From Neckera pumila (taxonomy: Eukaryota > Streptophyta > Bryopsida > Hypnales > Neckeraceae), in the NCBI GenBank assembly GCA_963969595.1, contig OZ018416.1, forward strand, positions 11,176,065 through 11,240,064: a DNA stretch of 64,000 nucleotides, in the 5' to 3' direction. This document shows, piece after piece, positions 22,440-33,931 of the stretch. Numbering within the stretch: the stretch's first letter is position 1; each line of letters opens with the position of its first letter. The position numbers were made by a program, and so were the translations under genes. Below the pieces are notes generated by a model. The model saw nothing but the letters and a program-made list of their open reading frames with translations. It made no database searches and had not been told where the DNA came from.

Positions 22440-24180
22440 ATTTATGTACATTAAGCAAGGACTCATTAAACATGATGTTAAGAAATTTATTGTAGCTCAT
22501 GTATAAATTGTCCACCTTGACCTGATTTGAGTATAGCTAGGTCTTGGTGCAAAATTACTCCCAATGAATAGATGGCTAAGAGACAATAAGCCCACGACTC
22601 TTGCAAAATGAAAAAAGACTTCATCGAACCAAGAACTACATGTGGGCACTTCCAACTCTAAAATTTAGGGTTTAGAGGTGGATAAAAAGTAGATGCAAGT
22701 TTTTTAATGAGACATGACGATTAGAAAGAAGACAATGAAGGAAGTACATGGTGATGAAACATAGAGAGCAAATGCCTCGTATGCACAAGCTGTTGCTGCA
22801 GAAGTTATGGCAAAGATGACATTATGCAAGGCTACTCTCATGAATGACCACAGTCATCTAATGTAGATGATAGCCCTCTATCCTACAAGCATCACAACGG
22901 TTGCTGCTCAAGAAGACCTATGTCTTTGATAGGACGATGAGTTGTACAAGGTGCACCAAACTTGCAAGGGACCAAGAACATATAGCTAGTGCAAAAACTA
23001 ACTGGCAAAATCAAGAACTATGCAACTAGCAGCTTAGGTTGTACACCTTATCAAAGAAGAGTGGGAGGATGAGAAATAGAGAGACAAATTTAAGCCAATC
23101 GGTCACTCTTAGAAGATACTAATGCTATCAAAAATGAGGAGAACCATATCAATGAGGGGGATTTCAAATTTGGGCTAGTAGAAATAGATTTTGACAATGT
23201 ACAAGTAGTTGGGTGATTGATTGAGCATTTATAGATGGTGCACAAGGGTTGCCTTCTAGCTAGGAAAAGATCTCTTGATGCAAGAAAATTTAGAGGGGAA
23301 GATTTCCGTTTGTATGCAAGTTACTTCCATTTTGTTGAGTGCGTGCAAGGTGATCAATTTAAGTTAGCAAGTGGTGTTTATAGAGAACAAGGCCAATTAG
23401 GTTCAAATTTTTGTAGAAAACTCATACAGAATCAACAATGGGTGGGTTGCAGGATGGATACTTTGATTTTAGTAGTGGAATTACTTTGGTATGGAAGGGT
23501 TCACAATTATTGGAAGGAGATTAGGGACCAATCTTTCTAGTGTTGGAGATGCTACAGAAACAAGGTCTAGTGGTTGTGGAAATCAAAATGACATCGATAG
23601 AATGGGTAGGTTCAATTCTATGCAAGCAGGGATTGATTTCAATAATAGTGCTAGGATGCTTTCTTTGAAGGCAATGGAATTAGTTGTTACGTTTAGATTG
23701 AATGCTCAAGGGTCTATTTTATATGGTCTATTGCCCAATTTGAGGTCTTCAATTCTTGGTTTAAATTTGGAAGATGGAAGGTGTACAATTGAAGTAAATG
23801 TTGTAATTGGATTTTTTAATTTAGAGGCACAATTCAAATTCAGGAAAGGCGTAGGTGAACGAGATTCAATGGAGAGAAGAGTCATAACATTCAATAGCAG
23901 TCATAGAGACTGCCTTCTTGCGGACATAATGATGTGGAATATTCCTCATCCACATTAGCTAAAAGCCTCGCGTCAAAAATGTCAGAACTCAACTTGATGC
24001 CAGGGTGACGACTATACAGTCAAATTATTGGAAATTTAAACATTTTCAATTAAAACATGTTACAAAATAGGAGCTTTGAACTAAATGATAATGAATTCAT
24101 TGAGGTCAATAATTTCAATATTTGAAATCCCTTACTTTGCTTTATAAGCCATTCATGTTTTGTAATTTGGATTTGGAATA
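22440..24180 (+). other. Possible eroded coding DNA of unknown origin
   Basis: Between 22730 and 23960 the plus strand has coding-like texture. At 22780-22900 a frame reads RANASYAQAVAAEVMAKMTL and onward between stops. Two overlapping ORFs follow, of 101 codons (23235-23540) and 155 codons (23491-23958). A third frame near 23447-23490 reads LQDGYFDFSSGITLVWKG and joins the second ORF by a frameshift, so one older reading frame may have been broken into pieces. No domain is recognised. It could be transposon-derived. Confidence 0.25.
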
Positions 24181-24183
24181 CAA

Positions 24184-25010
24184 CTCTTTATATGCTTATG
24201 GGGTGGTAGGGGGTAGAACAATCCATGTGGGATTTGTAATTCAAACTTTGTGGTTTCTCAACCGCTCATAGTTAAGTCTAAAGAAGGAATTGTGTTAAAA
24301 CTACAATTTTAGACCTCATTTAGGCATAGTAGAATAACTTTTTTCAAAAAACTTTGGACTAAATAAAGTTTGGAAATTAATTTAAGTTTCATCTCCAAAA
24401 ATATGTTTGAGATTTTGATCTTCCACTCAAAAGTTATGGACAAATATCATAGAGGGGTTGGAAAGGATTTTTTTTGGACATTAGAGTTATTTGTAAAGTC
24501 CCCCCTAGTTTGGAGGAGACTTTTTCCGACAAATTTCCTCCAGCGGACAACCCCGCAGGCAACCACAACCCCGTAGGCAAAGTCCGGACCAAACTTCTTT
24601 TTGGTCGATTTGTGTGCTTAAGAAAGTTTGATACCCACTTTTGTATTGACTTTTTGCCCAAAACCTGCTTTTTCACAAAACTGCAGGGTTTAAACCCCGA
24701 TTTTGGGTACTTTACAAATAACTCTATTCTCAAACATCCTCTTTGAAATTTGTCCATAACTTTTGAGTGGAAGATTGAAATCTCAAATGAATTTTTAAAG
24801 ATGAAACTTAACTTAATTTCCAACCTCTTTTTGGTTCAAAGTTTTTTTGCAAAATGTTATTCTACTACGCGTAAATGAGGTCTAAAATTCTAGTTTTAAC
24901 ACAATTCTTACTTTAGATTTAACTATGGGCAATTGAAAAACTACAAATTTTAATTTACATATCCCACATGGGTTGTTCTACCTCCTACCGCCCCATGTAT
25001 ACATAAAGAG
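24184..25010. mobile_element. 827-bp foldback element
   Basis: The left arm (24184-24500) and right arm (24705-25010) are inverted copies. CATGTGGGATTTGTAA pairs with the block at 24955-24970, and GACCTCATTTAGGCATAGTA with its inverse near 24860-24885. TTAGAGTTATTTGTAAAGT pairs with ACTTTACAAATAACTCTA at the inner edge. The roughly 200-bp loop is GC-richer and unrelated. Each arm contains one ATAACTTTTGAGTGG module. Opposed ORFs of 90 and 129 codons over the loop are not convincing genes. A partial relative sits at 17.0-17.4 kb. Confidence 0.75.
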
Positions 25011-25019
25011 ATTCTTTTC

Positions 25020-26640
25020 TCTATAGAACACTCAAAATAAGTTATTGATGGCAAATGGTAAGATTACATTGGTATAACAGTCAATGAATTCTTTGAATTT
25101 TGGCAAACCATCTCTCTTTATAATTATTTGTTGTTTGTATATTTTATCCTAAAATTAGCCAAAAAAATAGAGCGCACCATAAATGTACTGCCACTATCTT
25201 GGTCTTGAAGCTTACATTAATAATGTGTGGATGAAATTTGTAGATGAGAAACTTGGAGAGTAAAAGGCAGTATCCCTAAATGCTTGTGAACGTTATGGGT
25301 TGTTGTGACCACACACGCTATGATAGGTGATAATTATGCTAGTTGTATATTTAGAGGCTAAGAATAGTTGCAAAAACACTTAATGATTTTGGTTCAAAAT
25401 GGCATTAGTACTGGAGTACTGTGACTTTTGGAATCAATTTTATAAAATAAAATAAAATATGGATAACTTGTAAACATTCAAAAAAAATTGTGAGTGAAAA
25501 TTCCAAACCTAGAAAAATTTATCTATAAAAATTATGCACAGTCAAAAAGCATTGAAAACGAGATTGAAAAATGCAAGAAATTAGACACTTTGGGATTTTA
25601 TTTTTAGAAAATAGTAAAAAAATTCTAAAAATTCCCCTCCCAAAAGCCATTTTTTTTTAACTAAAAGATGCTTCTTCTCAATCATTTTCATCTTTGGAAA
25701 AGAAAATTTGTATTCTCCGCATATGCACAAAGATAGCACACTTTGAGTATATGTGGAAGGTGGAAGTTTTATTATTTTTGAAAAATCTCTCTGTAGACTT
25801 GTATAACTTTAGTAGAACTCTTTGTCTTCTAATTTTCACCTTCCAATTTGCATTTTTGGGTAAGAAATAGTAAAATGATTTTAAAATGGCCACCAATTGG
25901 GGAAATTTAAAAATAATAAAATAATTTTTTGTAAATCACAAAAATCACTTGATGCTTGAAACTATTGCATGTACCTTCATTTCAAATTTCATAGGAAATT
26001 AACATAAGACGCAAAAGTTATGAGCAAAGAACTATCTGTCTAAGGTCAAGGGGACAAAAAAAAGGAAAAGTGTTTCTTGCAACAACCCCTAAATATACTT
26101 CTAATGGAGGAAAGATGTTCACATTTTAGGTGGAGTTATAGTGGAATTTGGCGGATATTGAGGTCTGGTTAAGCAAACATGGAGTAGGCAATGGAAAATG
26201 TGGGATGACTTCATAACAATAAGCAATACATGCATAATATTACTGATGGAAGTGATGACAAATTGAGGCCAATTGATTTTTATGGAGATCGTGGGTAAGG
26301 TGGGCAAAAGTAGAGGAACTTTGATCAATTGGATCTAACAATGAAGACAACTTGGAACATCTTACTAGGGCATTATTGCAAAGTTAGAACATACAAGAGA
26401 GTGCTAGTACAACTAGACATCAAAATATGAATATGTGTTTAGGTGTGCATGCACAAATTTCTACAATCGATGTTTAACATTGATAAGGCATAATTTAAGC
26501 CAAGTCATCACCTTTAATTCCCAAAGATGCTCAATTGGATCACCTCTCAAATCATAATGCATATACATTTTCAATATCAATTGTATATGTCACTAATCTA
26601 CAAAAGCTAAACAGTCTCTTGGAATTAGAATGGTTCCTCC
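25020..26640. other. Intergenic DNA with an isolated ATAACTTTTG module
   Basis: There is no supported ORF. On the minus strand, 26025-25950 reads CATAACTTTTGCGTCTTATG, then ATGAAATTTGAAATGAAGGT and ACATGC. This follows the order of the module shared by the transposons here, with no element ends visible around it. Confidence 0.35.
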
Positions 26641-26649
26641 TTACAAGTT

Positions 26650-27640
26650 GCCTATGATATTTTTTGACCCATATACACCTTCCTCTTCATCTAATATCAT
26701 GTTGTGAAGAATGCAATAAGTTCACATGATATTAGAATTAATTATTTATTCCAATGCCGATAAAGCTTGCAAATTATGGCAAAGTATGTTGGAAGTGCTC
26801 CAAAACATCTCTCTGGATCTTTTTACATTGCCTCTTGACATTGGAAGAAAGCATTTTGTCTATTCATATGGTGGTGAATGAATGCTTTGAAAAACTATAC
26901 CCACTGTAGGTAGATTTCCATCAATTCGTAGATAATAGTGGCCATACATGCACATACAACCATCAAAGGGAATTTCATGTCATGGGCCTCCTTGACTAGC
27001 ATGTTGTGAATTAGTGGAGACTAGTCCAAAACTCTTACATCATCATTTGATCCACACAAACCAAAAAAGGAGTGTCATAAGTGTTAGCACCCATCCACAA
27101 TTGCCTCTAAGATGATGAAAAGTTCCCCCTCTCTATCTCCCATATCATCTTGCCAAGCCATGGGGCCCTTTTTCCATTTATATTGTATGTAATCCAATGA
27201 TGCAAATATACCAAGTAAACCACAAGCATCATTTATTTTCAGTTGCTTTTGGAAATCTATATAAGTAGGTTGGTGTAAATGATGGGTCTCATATTCTTCA
27301 CACATAATGGTGCAAAAATGCTTCTAGGACTTCATTGATGTAATCTTATTTATTCTGCAAAACTCATCCATGGCCTTCGCACACAACTTGTAGCACAATA
27401 CAAGCAAGACTAAGGTGATTTTTGATGGGCCACAACCTCCAAAGTCTAGTGACATCCTTCCGAGCATCCTTCTTTTGCTTAAAATAGTGATCTCAAACCT
27501 TATCCATAATTGACATAAACAAATAGCAACACATACAATATCCAAAAAATATCTATATCATATACAAAATGTGTCACAGAAGTAGTCTAGCACCATCCTC
27601 TCATGCATCTCGTACCTAGACATGCCAATGTTAGAAGCTT
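26650..27640 (-). pseudogene. PIF/Harbinger transposase (DDE_Tnp_4) relic
   Basis: Read on the minus strand through several frameshifts and stops, this follows the order of a plant-type PIF/Harbinger transposase. The N-terminal part reads HERMVLDYFCDTF (about 27600), then MLGRMSLDFG, and AMDEFCRINKITSMKS (27324-27390). The nuclease part has SLDYIQYKWKKGPMAW (first catalytic Asp, near 27200), FIILEAIVDG and FFGLCGSNDDVRVLD (second Asp, near 27045). QEAM-KDPERCFGAL (about 26800) carries the presumed Glu, followed by HNMILDEEEG (about 26680). Two intact pieces of 73 codons each (27084-27305, 27324-27545) survive. A stop follows VLD, and the frame changes at least three times, so it cannot encode active transposase. 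I did not find the Myb-like partner gene or clear terminal repeats. Confidence 0.85.
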
Positions 27641-27649
27641 TCCATAAAA

Positions 27650-28577
27650 AGTAGCCATCCAAAAAACTAGGAGCCTAGACACCTTGATTTTAAAATCCTA
27701 AAACCAAAAGCATATTAAACTTGAACTCATTATTGTCATCATCATCATCCAAGCCAAAGAACCTAAGGTTACGTTAAACCGCATGTCATGTGGAATGAGG
27801 CAAAGGAAGTCTATTATGAAGATACTACACTACTATCGAAACCACTTCCTATAGAGAGCAATAGCCAACATTTATCAATAATATTTGAAACCAAAAATAT
27901 AATTGCTAGAAGTTTCAAAACTTTTGGCTTCATTAAGGTAAGAGCAATGCCATCCATTTCCCCTAAAACAGGGCTCAAGAAATGGCGTGGTATGAGCCCT
28001 GCACCTCTTGGACTCTTGTAGTGATTGTAGACACTCCAATCATTCCTACCCTTGCAACCCTACCAAAAAAAAGTCATGCACAACATAATGACTTGACATG
28101 TCAACACGCAGATTAAGTGGTGGGTGCAGGGTTGTTGGAATATGAAAAAGAAGAATTTGTGAATTTAAAAACCAAAAAGAAGCAATACAAAAAAAGTCAA
28201 AATAGATGTTGACAAAATCCATGCCTCAAAGTTAACCATTTGGTGAGGACGGCATCCTATGGTTTGGAGGGGCTAATTTGGCGTGGGCGGGCTCAAAGGA
28301 TCCCTAATCGGGTACTTGGAGGCGCCACAAGCTTCATGTACTTAGCCCGGGTTGGCCAACCTTGCCGCCATTAGCTGGCGATGCTCTAATGGGTGAATTT
28401 TCCTGTACAAATATGATCTAAGGTAGTATGCTCTTAAAGCGACCAATTAAGCCTACCTAACTCATCATTGACAGTAGAACATACTTCAAGCAACATGTCA
28501 GTCCTTCCTAGATAGGGGTCGCAATTAGAACACGGTTGATTTTAGGTGTAGTTACCTTATTTGTTCTAGTTTACAAC
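27650..28577. other. Flank of the Harbinger relic; possible element end
   Basis: No supported gene; a 77-codon plus ORF at 27788-28021 has no recognised motif. The inverse of 28365-28390 begins AGAGCATCGCCAGC and the plus strand near 27940 has AGAGCAATGCCATCC. The two are weakly similar and could be decayed ends of a small element, but the match is too short to claim. The stretch 28240-28390 is GC-richer. Confidence 0.3.
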
Positions 28578-28581
28578 TTAA

Positions 28582-29506
28582 CCCCTAAAGGACCGAGTTG
28601 ATTTTCCTACCAAAACCCATTCAAAACTGTCATTTCTATTGCAAAGAGAAAAGAGTTTAAAAAATTGTTTTTTTTTGCATATCCAACCGTAAGATCTTAT
28701 ACTTGACTAGTATATAAATATGTGGAAGAAATTTCAGAAACTTTGACCACGTAGATTGCAAGATATATGCATTTAAAGTGAAGAAAACAACTTTTTTTCC
28801 ACCTTGCTTCACTAGATTTTTTGGCTTTGAATCTTTTTAGTTCAAATTTTTTGCACTACTGATTTCAATTTTCTACTTATTTATGTTAATTAGTTGAGTT
28901 GAGAATCTACCAAAAAAATTTAGGAAAAAAATCACTTAATTTTTACTCATTAAAAAATTGTTAAGTAGAAGTGGGTTCAAGATTGAAGAAAAAACTAAAT
29001 TGTTAATAGCTTTTAGATGGAATTGAATCACAATAATCCCAATGGTGAGATTGTTCTAGCAAGAAAATCTAACCCTGTCTAACAATTTTTTTTGAAAAAT
29101 TCTAAAAATTGCATTCAAAAATGAATTCTACAACTTATTTTTTCAAGAAGATGCTTAGATTGCCCAAAAAACTAAGATTGTCCATAACTTTCTCATTATT
29201 AGTCCAAATTGAATGAAACAAAGCTTCACATGTAGACAAAAATCTAATCTTTGAGTCAAAAATTTGAAAAAAAATTATTTTGACTTTTTGTGATTTTTTT
29301 TGGGCTGCCCGCAAAATTCCATTTTTACTTATTGTGCCATAACTTTTGCTCCCGGGCATCAATTAAAATAAAAATTATATATTTGCAAAGATCTTGCAAA
29401 AATACACAACCTCAAAAAATCCCAAAAAAAATTACTAAAAATTGAGATTGTAGGAACCTGCCCGGACCCAAATTGTCCCTCGAGGGGACAACCGGTCCTT
29501 TAGGGG
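28582..29506 (+). mobile_element. Family T element, gamma subfamily
   Basis: Perfect ends (CCCCTAAAGGACC / GGTCCTTTAGGGG) and TTAA on both sides (28578-28581, 29507-29510); 925 bp. It is very close to the copy at 43220-44145, sharing GATTTTCCTACCAAAA at End A and CCTGCCCGGACCCAAATTGT at End B. That makes gamma the most homogeneous, and probably the youngest, pair in the window. The GTCCC(T)CGAGGGGAC palindrome is present near End B. Confidence 0.9.
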
Positions 29507-29510
29507 TTAA

Positions 29511-30712
29511 GTTGAAAATCGCCGCTCAAGTTGCCCTGCCTCCGCTGGGTCCAGTTTGCTTGAGTGGTAAAAGAAATATCATGTTTTCTTCTGTATTTAT
29601 TAATGCAATGGTCACCGTTTCTTTTTCTTTTTTTAAAACTTAAGTTGAAAATCACCACTAAATTATTTCTTTTAAGTTATACAATACACCAAATTTTTCA
29701 CATTTTGGAGACCTGGACTACTCCAACTCCAGGTCCTTTAGGAGTTCAGTTAAGATTGCCTGCCTACTGATGGACAGATTGATGGATCTGATCACCAGCT
29801 GAACAGAAGTCCGTATTCAATTTGGTTTACTCCCATCAAATTATTACCATTGAAGGCCATAAGCAGGACAAGTTAACTCTGAGCAGGTTAAATTGATGAA
29901 TTTGACTGTCCACAGGCAGGAGAAGCCAGGCACGCAGGCACTAAATGTTACTCCGTATGTAATTGTACCTACATTATTTTTTTATTTTATTTTATTTTAT
30001 TTTATTTTATTTTTTGAAATACAGTACCTACACTATTTCACATCAAGGTTGAAAGCAAACTAAGCAGTCTTCAGTTCCGGCCTGTTGGACAAGTCGAGCT
30101 AATGTATTAATCCATTTACTGCGGGTGTCCCTTCCATTCAATTTGTAAGGTGGCCATCATGTCTGGAAAGTCTTCAAGTTTTTAGATTTATGAATCTAAG
30201 GGGCAACTAACTTAACTCAAGAGTGCAGGGTCAGTGGTGGGTAACCACATGAGTCTGACTTTTCCTCCGCCAACATGAATTCCCATCAAGATGGAAGATG
30301 GCAAGCAACTCTCGTTCTTCTCTGAAAATAAATCCCAATTTTCTAGGGGCAGTTTTTTTTTCCCTAGCCAGGGGGGAATCATTCCTCTTTGTTGTGGCAG
30401 TCTCTATTTGCTTTCTAGTCATTCAGAAATAAGAAACTTCTATTTGTACCAAATTAAACTCTAAAGTCAAGGGTGCTAAGGCTGCCCCTCATCTAAAGTT
30501 ACCATTCTCTAATATAAAGGTACGATGGGTTTTCTATTTATCAAGAAACTATAAATACTACTATTATACTCTTGGATAGAAGGTGCTAAGACTATCCTTG
30601 CTCTACAACCATTCTCTTACACGAGGATAGATATTGGGTTTTTGAATGCATTGATACTTTAATAATGGAGAGAAAGAAAAATACCTCCAACTATATTCTA
30701 GGATGTTGTAAA
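29511..30712. other. Intergenic DNA with a (TTTTA)n microsatellite
   Basis: TTAAGTTGAAAATC-CC-CT occurs at 29507 and again near 29640. A (TTTTA)n run occupies about 29980-30014. A 63-codon minus ORF at 30231-30422 and a 68-codon plus ORF at 29564 have no recognisable motif. GGTCCTTTAGGAGTTCAG at 29732 resembles a lone family T terminus but lacks the rest of the element. Confidence 0.4.
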
Positions 30713-30716
30713 TTAA

Positions 30717-32441
30717 CCCTCAAGGCCCAAGGCCTTTTTTCTGCAAAAAAACACCCAAAACTGCCGTTTTTATAGCAAAGAGTAAAAAAATTGAAAAATG
30801 TTTTTTTTGCAAATCTAACCATAGGATCTTACACCTAACTAGTATGAGAATGTGTGGAAAAAATGTCAGAATTTTTGACCACATAGACTGCAAGATAGCT
30901 GCATGTAAAGTGAAAAAAACAAGATTTTCAATACATTGTGGGACTAAATTTTATGACTTTAAACATTTTTTACTTAAATTTTTGCACTATAGAGTTTTAG
31001 CTTTAAATTTTTATAGTAGAGAATTGAGGTGAGAATCCAGGGAAAAAAAAAATCCAAAAAACTTAATTTTTATTATTAAAAAAATTGTTAAGTAGAAGTA
31101 GGGACGAGGTACAAGGAAAATCTAAAATATTAATATCTTTTATATGGAATTAACTCCTAAACTACCAAAGTCCCCTCGGAGACACTTGGGATATTGGGCA
31201 GGCTCGTGCGACCTAAAATTTTGACCTAATTTTTTGAAACTTTTTTTGAAGATAGGAAATCACATTAGCTTTCTAAGAATATAATTTTTTTTTCAATCAA
31301 TGCTCTGGAGCAAAAGTTATACCACACAAAGTCAAAAATGCAGATTGCCAGGTAGAAAAAAAAAACTTTAAAAAATTGAATTTTTTTTTCAATTTTTCTC
31401 CCTCAAAGATCATGTTTTTTTTTCTACATTTGAAGCTTTGATTCATTTTATTTGGACTCAATATGAGAAAGTCGTGGACAATCTTGTTTTGGGGGCAATC
31501 TAAGCATCTACAAAAAAAAAAACTTTTAGAATTCATTTCTAAATGCAATTTTCAAATTTTTTCAAATTTTTTGTTTGCAAGAATAATCCCACCATTGGGA
31601 TTATGGTGTTTTAATTCTACTTAAGAGCTATTGACGATTTAGTGTTTTGTTCAACTTTGGAGCTACTTCTACTTATCAATTCATCTATATAGGAAAATCA
31701 AGTTTTGACATTCTAAATTTTTTTTTCCAGAACTCTCAACTCAGATGTGCAACACAAAAAAATTTAACTTTATGGTGTGTAGTGCAAAAGAAATCCACAA
31801 ATGGCCGTCAAAGTCATCTGAAATTGCAGGCCGCAGTTCCCAAAAACTTATTTTTCCAACTTCAAATGCTTATATCTTCCAATCCGTACGGTCAAACTTT
31901 ATGAAGTTTTTACCACATGGTCTAAGACAAATGAAGTTTAAGATCTTACAATTAGATTCTACAAGAAAAGTTATTTTTTGTTTAGGGAGTAATCACAGCA
32001 GAAATGGCAGTTTTCAGTGGTTTTGAAGCCAAAAACTGCCTTGGTATTTTAGGGGTTGAAAAGCACTGATTCCAATGGTGAGATTGTTCTAGAAATCAAA
32101 CTAAACCTTGTGGAACTTTTTTTTTGAAAAATTGTTAAAAAGAATCTATATGAAGTGAATCAAAGCTTTACATATATAGAAAAAAATACAATCTATAAGA
32201 AAAACAATTTAAGAAAAAAAAAATTGCAAATTTTTTATGCTATCCCCCGTCCCCTGTTTTGAGCTTATTTGGACATAACTTTTTTTCCCAGGCCCTGATT
32301 GAAAAAAAATTATATTCCCACGAAGCTTAACAGTTTTTCTATCTTCGAAAAAAAGTTTCAAAAAATTACGACAAAATTCAACCCGTAGGTACCTACCCAA
32401 AATCCCATTTGTCCTCCAAAGAGACAATGGACTTTTAGGGG
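30717..32441 (+). mobile_element. Family T element, beta subfamily, split by another copy
   Basis: The left part is 30717-31149 and the right part 32060-32441. TTAA (30713-30716) precedes a slightly altered end (CCCTCAAGGCCCAAGGCC). The right end is TTTTAGGGG followed by TAAA. A complete alpha copy sits in the middle, inserted at the TTAA of GGAATTAAAA-GCACT, a segment intact in sister copies (for example near 36620). Removing the insert gives an ordinary beta element of roughly 820 bp. Confidence 0.85.
31154..32055 (-). mobile_element. Family T element, alpha subfamily, nested in a beta copy
   Basis: 902 bp, End B first (CTCCTAAACTACC, then CCCAATATCCCAAGTG inverse). The left flank is TTAA (31150-31153) and the right flank TTGA (32056-32059, one change). 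The host copy continues on each side without loss, so the target was duplicated. The 93-codon plus ORF (31745-32026) is the same accidental frame seen in other alpha copies. Confidence 0.88.
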
Positions 32442-32757
32442 TAAATCTAGAACTTGTTCACTTTTGGTCGCACTTTCAGCCTCAAGAGTATGAATGAGTG
32501 ATTCTACAGTTACATGCCTCTATTGGAAGGAAGTCTCTACTATACTGATTGTTTATTGTTTCATAGTGAACGTTTTATATGTTAGGATCTTCCACTTATT
32601 ATCCCCCAAAAATGTTCAAATGCAACTTCTACTTTATCACCACAAAAGATGGCCGCTTATTTTTGCAAATATAAAAAGGATTGACTAAAATGTTGTCCTG
32701 CCATTGAAATCTTTACTTTTATTTATTTATTATTTCAAAGTAATGGTGATAAATTAA

Positions 32758-33673
32758 CCCCTAAACGCCCAAACACCGTTTTTTGGCAACATAGCAATTT
32801 TGGGCAGCTTGCCATGAATGGAGTTTTATTTTTTTTCCTTTAAAATTCTCACACAATATTTTCCCGAGGAGTAGCTTTAAGGCCCAAGACTTTTCATAAC
32901 TTTTGACTACATGGTTAAAAAATTATTGTATGATATGTGATTTTCAATGCTCGGCGGGCAGCTCAAAAAATTCTTGAAAAATCACTTTTTAAAAAATAAA
33001 AATTTGAAATTGGTTCTCTAGATAGATATAGAAATCTCTAAATCATTCCATTTTGATTTTTGAGATGAAAATTATGAGGAGTTTTAGTTTGCGGGTAGTT
33101 ATGGAATCTCTACTCTAAAATAAACCTTGAAGTCCTTTATTTAACTCATTTTTCAATATTTTTGAAAAAAAGAAGAAGTTGGATGTAGATTGTTTATTAC
33201 AACATTACAACCATTGGGATTGGCAATTTTCAATTCCATAATTAAATTCATAACAATTTAGTGTTTTGAATCATTCTCTACTTCTCTCTACTTACTATTT
33301 TTTTCCTATATGTTGTACAATTCCAAACGATTTGAAATTTTTCAAGCATATAGCCAACTTGACTTGAAGAACAAATCCAAAGAGTAACCACCATTTTGGA
33401 CATTTTTTCATACAAATGTGACCATGTGAAGTGCAGCTGCCCGGATTTTCACAGGGACTAAAAAAGGATTTCTCTCAATTCAAATACTAATATCTTGCAA
33501 TCTGCATGGTGGAAAATTCTGAAATTTTTTCCACATCTTCTCAAACCAATGCACTACAAGATCTTACGGTTACATGTGTCCAAAAATGTTTTTTTTCTAA
33601 AATTTGGTACTTGTATTAGAAATGGCAGTTTTGGAATGGTTTTGGTGAAAACATAGTCAAATACATTTAGGGG
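32758..33673 (-). mobile_element. Family T element, delta subfamily, abutting a LINE tail
   Basis: TTAA at 32754-32757 and 33674-33677; 916 bp. It begins with the delta End B (GGCAACATAGCAATTTTGGG, then CAGCTTGCC) and ends with inverted End A (GGTTTTGGTGAAAACATAGT). Immediately beyond the right TTAA lies a LINE 3' tail, so it apparently inserted at the edge of that older repeat. Modules with ATAACTTTTGACTAC lie near 32897. Confidence 0.85.
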
Positions 33674-33677
33674 TTAA

Positions 33678-33790
33678 GAAGCAAAAAAAGAGAGAGCACA
33701 ACTAGTCCGGTTCCCGCGGACGGTTCAGCCTGGGAGGAAGGCTGCGAGCAAGTGAGGTGCCACTTGGGCCTATGGACCTGCCAGTGAAAT
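33678..33790 (-). mobile_element. LINE 3' tail fragment
   Basis: On the minus strand the sequence reads RPKWHLTCSQPSSQ and ends with GGACTAGTTGTGCTCTCTCT followed by a T-rich tract. This matches the tails at 22.29-22.38 kb (GGACTAGTTGTACTATCTTT) and 57.28-57.36 kb. Three copies with the same end point support a retrotransposon 3' terminus. It is cut by the adjacent family T insertion. Confidence 0.6.
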
Positions 33791-33931
33791 CTTGGAATTG
33801 AGAGTATGGATGTGGTGATCATTCTCGTGAGTTCAAGTTCCTCAGATACGCCAAGACTCATCCAAATGCAGGTTTTCAATGATGTCTCCACAAATCTTTG
33901 CAATTGAATTGCAAAATCAAGCATCTCTTTT

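Noticed and set aside
24434..24823. 129-codon minus ORF as a gene
   Set aside because: It spans the loop and inner arms of a foldback element. Its N- and C-terminal parts come from inverted copies of the same DNA.
29728..29748. GGTCCTTTAGGAGTTCAG as a family T right end
   Set aside because: Only about a dozen bases agree, the next bases are not TTAA, and no interior sequence matches.
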